Positions 33,762 through 41,238 of a DNA stretch of 46,038 bases are shown here, piece by piece. The notes below the pieces were generated by a model. It was not told where the DNA came from. It was given only the letters and a program-made list of their open reading frames with translations, and ran no database searches. Position 1 is the first letter of the stretch, and each line of letters opens with the position of its first letter. Origin of the DNA: Muribaculaceae bacterium (GTDB lineage: Bacteria; Bacteroidota; Bacteroidia; Bacteroidales; Muribaculaceae); assembly GCA_017651515.1 (NCBI GenBank), contig JAGCCU010000081.1, forward strand, positions 1 through 46,038, given 5' to 3'. The position numbers were made by a program, and so were the translations under genes.

Positions 33762-34400
33762 ATCACCTCACCTCATGTAAAACGTGATTAGTGGCGGAGC
33801 AGCCATTCCGTGCAGTCGTCCATATCTCTTGCTGACAGCCTTGATGTCGTAATGTAATCAGAATGGTGTCGGGCTAAGCGTAATTGACGCACACAATCCT
33901 CGCTGCCCTGCTATTCTTCGCTTACTTGACGCAATATCACGGTCCTCATTGACTGCCGAAGTCAGTTGCCTTCTTGCTGGAAAGCATCGGCCTTCTGCTC
34001 ATCACGGTTCTCATCGGCTCGGCGGCGTGCATTGAATCCTGCTCTTTGAACTCTCGCTGAATGACTCGGTTGCCCTTGTATCTTGATGTACTCCTTTGCT
34101 CTATGCGGTGAACGGCAGACTTGATGAACTAATCGGCAATTATGCTCAAGGGAGTGCTCCGTGGCGCACAAAGTGCGTGCAGCGAATGTTCCCACGCATA
34201 GGGCACTTCCTCGGGTGGGCGATTGCCCAATCCACACCTTCATTTTCTCCTTCGTGATTGTGTTCTCGGCTTTATGGCTCATTGGACGGTGCTTTGTTGG
34301 GCACAACCGCTTACTGCTTCTTTGTGATTGCTGCGCTCTCCATGACAAAATCTATCGTTACACATTCGCTCCTTGTGGCCATCAGCCCTTATTGGCTTTT
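33725..34400 (+). ncRNA. Candidate giant structured RNA in the phage-like element
   Basis: About 676 bases with no convincing gene on either strand but dense helices. There is a 5' hairpin at 33725-33754 and a small hairpin at 33951-33963. Three nested stems lie at 34150-34157/34203-34210, 34160-34164/34192-34196 and 34165-34169/34173-34177. A hairpin is at 34217-34228. The end stem is 34377-34381/34393-34397 followed by T residues. CGTGAT and ATCACG elements (33783, 33936, 34001, 34253) can form two long-range helices. Three separate stems need a G.U pair on the + strand that would be A-C or C-A mismatches on the minus strand. Size and phage context resemble classes such as ROOL or GOLLD, but identity is not established. 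Confidence 0.4.
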
Positions 34401-34406
34401 ACGCTG

Positions 34407-34435
34407 CAAAGTTAATGCGCCGTCTTAACACGCAA
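34407..34435 (-). promoter_or_regulatory. Minus-strand promoter-like signal in the gene-free block
   Basis: On the minus strand TTG, 18 bases, then TAACTTTG (CAAAGTTA at 34407-34414 on the + strand). The box and 6 flanking bases are identical to those of the repressor promoter (ACGCTGCAAAGTTA). It would transcribe leftward across the candidate RNA. Confidence 0.35.
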
Positions 34436-34476
34436 GGACAGGCTCTGTTGACTTCGAAAATAATGAAAAAATTTGA

Positions 34477-34528
34477 GACCGTGCCGGCTAAAATTTTTCG
34501 GGCCCGCAAGGGGTAATTTTTTTCGGTC
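34477..34528 (+). other. Structured leader upstream of ardA
   Basis: GACCG 34477-34481 pairs with CGGTC 34524-34528. Inside, AAAATT 34490-34495 pairs with AATTTT 34515-34520, and CCC/GGG close a GCAA tetraloop at 34506-34509. It sits 105 bases before ardA and could be a terminator for upstream transcription or a leader element. The remainder of 34401-34632 shows nothing else. Confidence 0.35.
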
Positions 34529-34632
34529 AATCCTGGCTAAGTGTTCGCCGTCGCACTTTGCAGGCAGTGTAAAAGCTCAAATAAGAGCGATTACAAGTTC
34601 ACTGATTGTTTCACAATAAATTTTTCACTGTC

Positions 34633-35295
34633 ATGGAGAAAAATCACAATTTTTCAGAAGCCGCAAGCGGTGCTCAAAGCACCCAGGCACAAGAGCCTGT
34701 AAAGGCTGTCGAGAACAATAACAATCCCTTCGGAGTGGAGGAAGTGGATTTGGAGCTGTACATCGCTCACCCCGATGAGGAAGTCCCCGCTCTCTACGTA
34801 GGTACATACGGGGCATACGCCGCCGGTTCGCTCCGCGGAGCATGGGTCTCACTTGAGGCTTGCGCCGATTACGAGGAGTTCATGATGGTCTGCCGTTGGA
34901 TTCACCGCTTTGAGGCAGATCCGGAGTACATGTTCCAAGATTTCATGGGCTTCCCCGGTCAGTTCTACCGCGAGGGTTCTTTCAGCGAGCAGGATTTCGA
35001 CAATGCACGCGAGTTCGCCGAGCTTGATGAGGATGAGCAGGAGGCTTTCGAGGCTTTCCTCGAGTGCAAGTACGGCAGTTACACTGACTGCGACAGTCTC
35101 TTTAGTGAGTTCCGTGATGCCTATTGCGGAAAGTTCGACAGCGAAGAAGAATATGCCGAGCAGCTTGCTGAGGATTGCGGCTATTTCGCTGAGATGCCCT
35201 CGTACCTGCGTAATTACTTTGACATCAAGGCTTTCGCAAGAGATGTTTTCATGGATGGCTTCACATACTGGAATGGCTACGTCTTCCGCGATTAA
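34633..35295 (+). CDS. ardA: Antirestriction protein ArdA
   Basis: 220 aa, very acidic. The ArdA domain (about residues 45-215) starts with ALYVGTYGAYAAGSLRGAWV and includes EDEQEAFEAFLECKYG and an acidic C-terminal third; a polar extension of about 40 residues precedes it. ArdA mimics bent B-form DNA and blocks type I restriction enzymes. It is more usual in conjugative elements than in a capsid-coding one. The earlier TTG at 34606 is not needed. A strong terminator follows. Confidence 0.9.
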   Translation: MEKNHNFSEAASGAQSTQAQEPVKAVENNNNPFGVEEVDLELYIAHPDEEVPALYVGTYGAYAAGSLRGAWVSLEACADYEEFMMVCRWIHRFEADPEYMFQDFMGFPGQFYREGSFSEQDFDNAREFAELDEDEQEAFEAFLECKYGSYTDCDSLFSEFRDAYCGKFDSEEEYAEQLAEDCGYFAEMPSYLRNYFDIKAFARDVFMDGFTYWNGYVFRD

Positions 35296-35314
35296 TCACT
35301 AATTGTTTCGCATC

Positions 35315-35342
35315 GGGTGAGGTGTCAAAGCCTCACCCTTTT
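35315..35342 (+). terminator. ardA terminator
   Basis: GGGTGAGG and CCTCACCC form a perfect 8-pair stem with an 8-base loop, followed by TTTT. Confidence 0.85.
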
Positions 35343-35381
35343 CACAAGTGGTGTGTCTTTTACCGCAGAGATACACCATTT

Positions 35382-35389
35382 TAATTTTG
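35382..35389 (+). promoter_or_regulatory. -7 box TAATTTTG, capsid operon promoter
   Basis: TAATTTTG lies 23 bases before the ATG at 35413, after the ardA terminator. T-rich bases (TTTT at about 35358-35361) lie near the -33 position. Confidence 0.55.
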
Positions 35390-35412
35390 TGGCAAATTTA
35401 GATTACATCACT

Positions 35413-36477
35413 ATGCCACAGACCGAATATAATCTCCACCTCAAAGGCTACGTCGGCGGTTACGACTTCGACCGCAACTATGTGGACTATGTGCTTGCCC
35501 AACGAAAGGACAAGCCGGTCCACGTGCTGATTGACAGCCTCGGCGGCTCACTCGCAACCGCCCTCTCCATCGCCAGTGCCTTCAAGAACCACGGCGATGT
35601 CACTGTCCACTTCGTTGGAATGAACGCCAGCGCGGCCACCATCGCTTCGCTCGGTGCCAAGCACATCTCCATCGACGCTTCGGCGATGTATCTGGTGCAC
35701 AAGTGCAGCACCGAGTTCTTCGAATGGGGAAGCCTGAATGCCGACCAGCTCGCAACTGTCCGTGACAACTGCGAGGCGGCAATCCGTGATCTGAACAAAC
35801 TCGACAACAATGTCGCCTCGATGTACTCCGCCAAGTGCAGCAAGCCTCAAGCCGACCTGCTCGGCCTCATGCGAGAGGGCGGCTGGCTCACTGCGAAAGA
35901 GGCGAAGGAATGGGGATTTGTCGATGAGGTGACCGACCTCGGAGAGTCCAAGCCGGTGCTCACCGACGCTGTGGCTTCGGCCATGGCGGCGGCTGGAATG
36001 CCCATTCCCAATGTGCCCACCGACAGCAAGGAAACGCTCTTCGCTCGTTTCCTTGCCTCAATCGCCTCGCTTTTCAAGCCCGCCAAAGCCGAAGCCGCTC
36101 CTAATCCCCAGGACGACATCGACGACAAACAAGTTAGTCATAACGTGAATACACCATCTTCCAACACTCTCAAACCATCCGCAACCATGCTCCAGTCCCT
36201 TTCGCTCGTGGGCGAAGTCCTCAACATCGAGGGCTTCGCCGTGGGCGAGGACGGTGTGACGCTCACTGCCGAGCAAGCCATCGCCATTGAGCGTGCGCTC
36301 GCTGAACGCGACAAGCGCAACACCGAACTCGCCGAGCAGGTCACGGCTCTCAAGGCCGCCCCTGCTGAATCTTCGCAAACGGTGGTCGACGCTGCAAAGC
36401 AGACCGCCAAGTCTCCCTTTGACGAGTTCGCCGGAAAGGTGAACTCCGCAAAGCAGCTGTTCAACCTCGTTCCCTAA
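35413..36477 (+). CDS. ClpP-type head maturation protease fused to a scaffold-like region
   Basis: 354 aa. Residues 1-205 are a ClpP/S14 fold: VLIDSLGGS, nucleophile Ser73 in VGMNASAATIASLG, and His96 in MYLVHKCS, followed by LTAKEAKEWGFVDEV. Residues 215-354 are Ala/Pro-rich then coiled (AIAIERALAERDKRNTELAEQV) and end in KQLFNLVP, the layout of a capsid scaffold. An internal ATG at 36187 (MLQSLSLVGEV) could make a separate scaffold. ATG 35413 is chosen over 35317, which lies in the ardA terminator. The major capsid gene follows after 27 bases. Confidence 0.85.
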   Translation: MPQTEYNLHLKGYVGGYDFDRNYVDYVLAQRKDKPVHVLIDSLGGSLATALSIASAFKNHGDVTVHFVGMNASAATIASLGAKHISIDASAMYLVHKCSTEFFEWGSLNADQLATVRDNCEAAIRDLNKLDNNVASMYSAKCSKPQADLLGLMREGGWLTAKEAKEWGFVDEVTDLGESKPVLTDAVASAMAAAGMPIPNVPTDSKETLFARFLASIASLFKPAKAEAAPNPQDDIDDKQVSHNVNTPSSNTLKPSATMLQSLSLVGEVLNIEGFAVGEDGVTLTAEQAIAIERALAERDKRNTELAEQVTALKAAPAESSQTVVDAAKQTAKSPFDEFAGKVNSAKQLFNLVP

Positions 36478-36504
36478 CCCAGTCACTAATAATCATCTAT
36501 AATC

Positions 36505-37473
36505 ATGGCAGGACAACTAACTATCACCCCCTCGCTGGAACAGTTCCAAGAGGCGGCAACCAAATGGCGACCCGAGCTGCTCATGCAGCCCATCATCGGG
36601 TGCCAGGACACCATTCAGCACATGACTCCCCGACCCGGCATCCGCTACAAGGAGAACGTGGGAGCCATCAGCGGCGACGCGCAGTTCGGGCCCTACAAGC
36701 CCTCCCGCTCGACCGACTTCAATCTCAATGTGAAGTACAGAACCCTTGAGACATACATGGGTTCAGTACACTGCAAGTTCGAACCGAACTCGGCAGCTTC
36801 CACTATCCTCGGTTACATGGCCGCCACCAAAGGCGACGGCCAGATGAAGGCTCCCACGGCACTGCATGTGCTGACTTACATCGCAAAGAGCTTGTCGGGC
36901 AATCTCAACGATGCCATCTGGAACGGCGAGCGCAACCCCAGCGGTGACACCACACATGACTTGTTCGACGGATTCGACACCATCACGCAGATGGAGATTG
37001 ACGCTGACGAAATCAGTGTGGCGAACATGAACTACATGAAGCTCACCGAGGAAATCACCGCAGCCAACGCGCTCGATGTGGCAAAGGAAATCCTCTATTC
37101 GCTCGACCCTCGTCTGCGCGCCCAGGATCTGAACATGTACTGCTCGCAGGACTTCGCCGACAAGTACAACGAGGCCATGCTGCTCACCCACGGAGGCATC
37201 AACTACTACAACCAGTTCAACCAGAACTGCGTCGAGGGCAGCAACGGCAAACTGCACATCATCCCGCTGTTCAACAAGGCCGACAGCAAGTTCATCCACG
37301 TCACGCCAAAGAGCAACATGCTCGTGGGCTACGACCAGATGGGCGACGTGGAAAGCGTCATGGTAAAGGAGTACGAGCCCTTCATCCTCTCGTACATCGC
37401 CACCATGTTCTTCGGAGTGCAGTTTGAGTCCATCGACTACCGCAAGCTCAAAGTCATCGAACTCGCAGACTAA
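36505..37473 (+). CDS. HK97-like major capsid protein
   Basis: 322 aa. Position directly after the protease/scaffold gene, length, and the late domain pattern support it: LYSLDPRLRAQDLNMYCSQD, then HIIPLFNKADSKFIHVTPKSNMLVGYD, then VKEYEPFILSYIATMFFGVQFESIDYRK. These correspond to the A-domain and the closing strand of HK97-fold coat proteins. There is no large N-terminal delta domain because scaffolding appears to be encoded upstream. Confidence 0.75.
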   Translation: MAGQLTITPSLEQFQEAATKWRPELLMQPIIGCQDTIQHMTPRPGIRYKENVGAISGDAQFGPYKPSRSTDFNLNVKYRTLETYMGSVHCKFEPNSAASTILGYMAATKGDGQMKAPTALHVLTYIAKSLSGNLNDAIWNGERNPSGDTTHDLFDGFDTITQMEIDADEISVANMNYMKLTEEITAANALDVAKEILYSLDPRLRAQDLNMYCSQDFADKYNEAMLLTHGGINYYNQFNQNCVEGSNGKLHIIPLFNKADSKFIHVTPKSNMLVGYDQMGDVESVMVKEYEPFILSYIATMFFGVQFESIDYRKLKVIELAD

Positions 37474-37509
37474 GCACACCCAGTATTAACAGAATAATGA
37501 TTTGAAACA

Positions 37510-38310
37510 ATGGCAACGAATTGTACCAGTATCATCAGATCGCTCGCTTGGTGTCAGGGAACTCCCGAACTCCCTGGCATCAAACGGCGCATATACTACA
37601 TCGGAAAAGACCAGATCGTCAAGTGGCCTACGCTCAACCATGACACGAGGGGGCGTCTCGTCACGGCGGCTTACGCGGGCAACTTCGTGCTCGCTGCCGA
37701 CGCGACATGGAAGTACATCGACATCCTGCCCGACAAGTCGCAGCTCACCAGTGAGGCGCAGGGCGAGTACCCAAGCATGACGCAGCTGAACAAACTCACC
37801 GCTGTTCACCCCGGCGTGGGAATAGAGGCTTCGGCTCTTGCCGCCTATGTGAACAACAACGACTGCGTTTTCCTTGTCGAGACCGTCAGAGGAAAATACC
37901 GCGTCGTAGGCAGCGAGGCATGGCAGGTCAAGTCGACCGTGGCGCAAGACCTCGGTCAAGGTGCCACCGGCACCACCAGCACTACGCTCTCGGTGGAGGC
38001 CACCGACGAGTGCCCCGCTCCATTCTACTTCGGCAAGATCGAGACCGAGGACGGCATCATCCAGCCCGAACAAGCCCAGCCGGCTAACAGTGGCGTAGCC
38101 ATCGAGTTTGACGGCTCCACCTACACCCATGACAACATGGATGACTTGTTCTCCGCTGTCGCAGAGGACACCGACATGACGGCTGCCGAGGTAGAAGCCC
38201 AGTATGAGGCGATTCTCGAACAATATGCAGGTGACGCGGCACTCGCCGCAGCAGACTTCATCGAGCGTGTCGCCGAATGGAGACAAGCCGCTCACTCTGC
38301 CAACCCCTAA
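37510..38310 (+). CDS. Unknown, virion structural candidate
   Basis: 266 aa, no recognised domain. The N-terminal half contains short beta-rich segments (RRIYYIGKDQIVKWP, GNFVLAADATWKYIDILPD). The middle reads FLVETVRGKYRVVGSEAWQV then a Gly/Thr-rich stretch TSTTLSVEATDECPAPFYFG. The C-terminal 80 residues are acidic and helical. Encoded 36 bases after the major capsid gene and 3 bases before the phosphoribosyltransferase gene. A tail-tube, head-decoration or capsid-accessory role is possible; none is proven. Confidence 0.55.
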   Translation: MATNCTSIIRSLAWCQGTPELPGIKRRIYYIGKDQIVKWPTLNHDTRGRLVTAAYAGNFVLAADATWKYIDILPDKSQLTSEAQGEYPSMTQLNKLTAVHPGVGIEASALAAYVNNNDCVFLVETVRGKYRVVGSEAWQVKSTVAQDLGQGATGTTSTTLSVEATDECPAPFYFGKIETEDGIIQPEQAQPANSGVAIEFDGSTYTHDNMDDLFSAVAEDTDMTAAEVEAQYEAILEQYAGDAALAAADFIERVAEWRQAAHSANP

Positions 38311-38313
38311 GGA

Positions 38314-38997
38314 ATGGCTGACACCATTTCTTCGCAGGTCGAGGGTGCTGCCGTCGATATGGGAGAGATCATGCGCGACATGACCTTTCCTGTAGCCGAC
38401 CTCAGTTCCCTCGATTTGTCGTTAGGCGAGGCTGCACCCCAGGGCCGCGCCCAACAAAAGGATTTGTTTGCCGTGCAGCAGCGCAAGGCGTGGGACAAAT
38501 CCACCGAGGCACGATGCGATTTCTCCTACAAGCTGCGCCTGACTCGCCGTAGCGACATCAACTTCATCTCCATCTGGCAAAAGTCACTGTACGGACGCAC
38601 GCTCACCGACATCAAGGGAGACCCCGATATGGTGGAGTTTTTTGCCAAGAGCATTTGCCCGGTCATCAAGGAGATGCTCGGGTACAACCTCAAAGAGGGT
38701 GACTGGTGCATCTGCACCTCGCCGAAACGCCGTCACAAGGTCAAGAACTTTGCGACGCTCATCAGTGAGAGACTCGCGCAAATGCTGGAGATTCCGTTCT
38801 ACGAGGATGTGGCATTTTGCCACACAAAGCAGCGGGTGAACGCGGTTTTTGAACTCAATGTCTTGCCCAAAGAGCATAACATCATAGTCTATGATGACTT
38901 TGTGACAACTGGGCAGACATTGGCGGCGATGCGCAGACTACTGCAGCCGCTCGGCAAAAACCTAGTCTGGTTTACCAATGTGAACAACAAACTCTGA
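38314..38997 (+). CDS. ComF-like phosphoribosyltransferase
   Basis: 227 aa. The PRPP-binding loop is canonical: HNIIVYDDFVTTGQTL at residues 188-203, with the two Asp and the TTGQT loop. Upstream, TSPKRRHKVKNFATLISERL at 135-154 matches the ComF-type arrangement before the loop. The first 60 residues are acidic and unlike known families. It sits between the structural candidate and a coiled-coil gene, in the same operon as the capsid and terminase. Substrate unknown: nucleobase salvage, NAD-related chemistry or a non-enzymatic role are all open. Confidence 0.75.
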   Translation: MADTISSQVEGAAVDMGEIMRDMTFPVADLSSLDLSLGEAAPQGRAQQKDLFAVQQRKAWDKSTEARCDFSYKLRLTRRSDINFISIWQKSLYGRTLTDIKGDPDMVEFFAKSICPVIKEMLGYNLKEGDWCICTSPKRRHKVKNFATLISERLAQMLEIPFYEDVAFCHTKQRVNAVFELNVLPKEHNIIVYDDFVTTGQTLAAMRRLLQPLGKNLVWFTNVNNKL

Positions 38998-39002
38998 ATA
39001 AT

Positions 39003-39716
39003 ATGGACGCTAAATTTACACAGCAGATACAAGATTGGCTCAATACGCCAGCGGAGCAACGAGACAATGCCCAGGGCGCATTGCTCCTGCTCAGACTCAC
39101 TGGCAACCAAATCCAGTACCGCAATCTGATGGCGAACCCTAAGCGGAACGCACAGTTCATCGAGTACCAGTTGCAGAAACGGCTCAACTTCCGCTTGCAG
39201 AAGCTGACCCATGATCAGGTCGAGGAGATGCAGCAGCAGGTCGATGTCATCGCCAAAAAAATCACGCCTAATACCGGCGAGAGTTTCAAGCAAGGCAAGC
39301 GTGACGACCACGACCAGCTGCCCGACGAGATACAGGCCCTCTATGTCGAGAACCTGGGCATCGTGCAGAAGATGCGCGAACTCCACATGAAGTTGAGATC
39401 GCTCTCTCTCGAAAAAGCACCATGCCCCGACAGTGAGAGATACCCGTTCCTCAAGGAACTTATCGCTCTCGACAAAAGGCTGCACTCGAATTGGGAAACC
39501 TATGACCACTACACCGGCACCGACGGTGAGGCGGTCATGACGGCTGACGCTCGCGAGGAAAGCCGAAAGGCTGTCCGATTGATAAACCTTGCAAAAGGTC
39601 GCTACGCTAAAAAGCCAAGCGAGGAACTGAAAGCTCAGATCCTCGCGCTTTACGGCAAGGTTATCAATCCAACCGACAAGCTTGCCGCCGAACTCAAAGA
39701 TTTGGGAATCCTTTGA
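39003..39716 (+). CDS. Unknown coiled-coil protein
   Basis: 237 aa, highly helical and charged. Residues 20-90 and 95-140 are Gln/Lys/Glu heptad-like (LQKRLNFRLQKLTHDQVEEM, ALYVENLGIVQKMRELHMKL). A Lys-rich helical C-terminus follows. No catalytic motif. Placed 5 bases after the phosphoribosyltransferase gene and conserved in orientation with the packaging genes; could be a scaffold, a capsid-size factor or a packaging accessory. Confidence 0.55.
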   Translation: MDAKFTQQIQDWLNTPAEQRDNAQGALLLLRLTGNQIQYRNLMANPKRNAQFIEYQLQKRLNFRLQKLTHDQVEEMQQQVDVIAKKITPNTGESFKQGKRDDHDQLPDEIQALYVENLGIVQKMRELHMKLRSLSLEKAPCPDSERYPFLKELIALDKRLHSNWETYDHYTGTDGEAVMTADAREESRKAVRLINLAKGRYAKKPSEELKAQILALYGKVINPTDKLAAELKDLGIL

Positions 39717-39720
39717 GCTT

Positions 39721-39757
39721 CGTAGCCGTCAAAAACATTGCTACGCTTTGGTTTTGA
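39721..39757 (+). terminator. Weak hairpin between the coiled-coil and PLD genes
   Basis: CGTAGC 39721-39726 pairs with GCTACG 39740-39745, and TCAAAA 39729-39734 can alternatively pair with TTTTGA 39752-39757. This is the only gap over 50 bases in the late operon, so it may mark an internal attenuator. No TAnnTTTG box follows on the + strand. Confidence 0.3.
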
Positions 39758-39800
39758 CTCTTTGAAATCTCGGAAATTGGCACAAAAGTAGTGTTTTCCT

Positions 39801-40319
39801 ATGAAACGCAGTGCGTCTATAGAGGATTTCTTGAAGCCGATACGTGAGAAACCGTATCAGGCTTATCTCTCCAACGCCTTGCAGGTGGCGGACGTGCTCG
39901 ACTGGGTGCTGCAACAACTCGGCAAGTCCGAGGTGTGGCAGACATCTTTCTCAATCAGCGAGGAGTTCATTCGCCGATTGTACTTCATCGAGAAGTCCGG
40001 CCTCGTCACTCGCTTCAACCTCGTGCTCGACCACAAGGCCACCAACAAGACGCTCAAGCTCTGGGCGTTCATCACCCAAGTAATCTCCACCACCTACCTT
40101 GCTGACAACCACAGCAAGGTGCTGCTGGTCAAGAGCGAGCGTGACGAAGTGGTCAGCATCATCACATCGCAGAACCTCACGCGAGGCAACCGCTCGGAGA
40201 GTGCCGTGGTCACTACTGACCCTGAACTGTTCGCCACGCTCCATTCTCAAGTTCTAGATTTAATCCGCAATCATTCCGTTCCTTTGAACGACCTGTTTGC
40301 TCAAAGACTTGCCCAATGA
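39801..40319 (+). CDS. PLD-like (HKD) phosphodiesterase family protein
   Basis: 172 aa with a single HKD-type half-site: His104 and Lys106 in NHSKVLLV, then SIITSQNLTRGN with Ser123/Asn125 and Glu133, the layout of phospholipase D-like nucleases that dimerise. The N-terminal half is helical with hydrophobic segments. It overlaps the next small gene by 4 bases (ATGA). A DNA end-processing role in packaging or defence is inference. Confidence 0.65.
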   Translation: MKRSASIEDFLKPIREKPYQAYLSNALQVADVLDWVLQQLGKSEVWQTSFSISEEFIRRLYFIEKSGLVTRFNLVLDHKATNKTLKLWAFITQVISTTYLADNHSKVLLVKSERDEVVSIITSQNLTRGNRSESAVVTTDPELFATLHSQVLDLIRNHSVPLNDLFAQRLAQ

Positions 40320-40591
40320 CGTACACTGAAGAACAACTGAAGCAGATTGAGCAGTTCGCCTCAATCTACCTCAAAATATCGGACATGGCGGTGATTCTCG
40401 GCATACCTGCCGAAGTTCTCCGCGAGGACATCGCTGACCAGTGCAGCGAGGTGAGCCAGCATTATCGACGGGGCAAAGCCGCTTCGAAAGTGAAACTCCT
40501 GCATCAAGAAATGATGCTGGCGCAAGTCGGCTCACCGCTCGCCATCGAGAACACTCACCGCAACCTGCTCGATATGGAAGATGATGAGTAA
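40316..40591 (+). CDS. Small HTH protein, terminase small subunit candidate
   Basis: 91 aa. EEQLKQIEQFASIYLKISDMA then ILGIPAEVLREDIADQ is a helix-turn-helix-like start, as in many small terminase subunits, followed by an acidic tail. It lies one gene before the large terminase and is translationally coupled to the PLD-like gene. Small subunits recognise the packaging site on viral DNA. Confidence 0.55.
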   Translation: MTYTEEQLKQIEQFASIYLKISDMAVILGIPAEVLREDIADQCSEVSQHYRRGKAASKVKLLHQEMMLAQVGSPLAIENTHRNLLDMEDDE

Positions 40592-40593
40592 CC

Positions 40594-41238
40594 ATGGCCC
40601 AACACAACACACTCGACGTTTGCCGTACTGACTTGTTTACGGCTGAAGACGAACTGCGGTTGCGATACCCAGATGCTATCGCTGACCGCGTTCTTCGTAT
40701 TCGTGAGGAATACAACTGGTTTCTCTCCAATCCTGACGCGAAAGACCGCCAGTTCGTAGAGAATGCTGTCAGTCGTTTCTCGATCAGCAAAGTCCTTGCT
40801 TACTCAGACCTTGCCATTGTCAAGGCGATTCTGCCGCACCTGTCGCAAGCAAGCCGTGATTTCCATCGCTATCGTTACAACGAAATGATCTTGGAGACAT
40901 TTCAGATGGCAAAGAAACGCAAGGACACGAAAACGATGGAGAAAGCTGCATCGTCTTATGCCAAGTTCAACCGTGTTGACCTTGAAGACGAGCAAGCTGT
41001 CCCATACGACTTGATTGTGGTGCAGCCGTTCACAGCCACTGATGACCCCTCTGTCCTCGGCATTAAGCCGATGCCTCGCTTGCAGGAGCGGATTCAAGAA
41101 CTGCTCCATAAATACCAAGCCGAGAACATCGACATTGAGGACATAGAGTTTGAAGAAGCTGACATTGAGGAAAAATCATTATTTGGAGATAATGATCACT
41201 ATGATGACGAACAATTCGACGAAGAAGATATACTTTAA
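40594..41238 (+). CDS. Unknown packaging-associated protein
   Basis: 214 aa, helical, with a very acidic C-terminal 50 residues (IEDIEFEEADIEEKSLFGDN). The middle has SFRISKVLAYSDLAIVKA-like helices. It starts 3 bases after the small HTH gene, and its 3' end overlaps the terminase start by 38 bases. It could be a second small-terminase-like component or an adaptor; I recognise no family. Confidence 0.5.
   Translation: MAQHNTLDVCRTDLFTAEDELRLRYPDAIADRVLRIREEYNWFLSNPDAKDRQFVENAVSRFSISKVLAYSDLAIVKAILPHLSQASRDFHRYRYNEMILETFQMAKKRKDTKTMEKAASSYAKFNRVDLEDEQAVPYDLIVVQPFTATDDPSVLGIKPMPRLQERIQELLHKYQAENIDIEDIEFEEADIEEKSLFGDNDHYDDEQFDEEDIL

Noticed and set aside
33962-34415. Minus frame (33962-34348) and plus frame (34161-34415) in the gene-free block
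   Set aside because: Neither has a recognisable domain; they overlap each other and the nested stems. Kept only as an alternative in the findings.
36763-37479. Long open frames on the minus strand across the capsid genes (also 37486-38295)
   Set aside because: They mirror strongly coding + strand genes, have no start signals, and give hydrophobic, low-complexity translations.
39782-39789. CAAAAGTA as a minus-strand promoter before the PLD-like gene
   Set aside because: It would drive antisense into the coiled-coil gene, and no gene lies leftward on that strand.
40316-41238. Toxin-antitoxin pair made of the 91 and 214 aa genes
   Set aside because: Position before terL and acidic, helical composition fit packaging proteins better; no toxin fold is visible.
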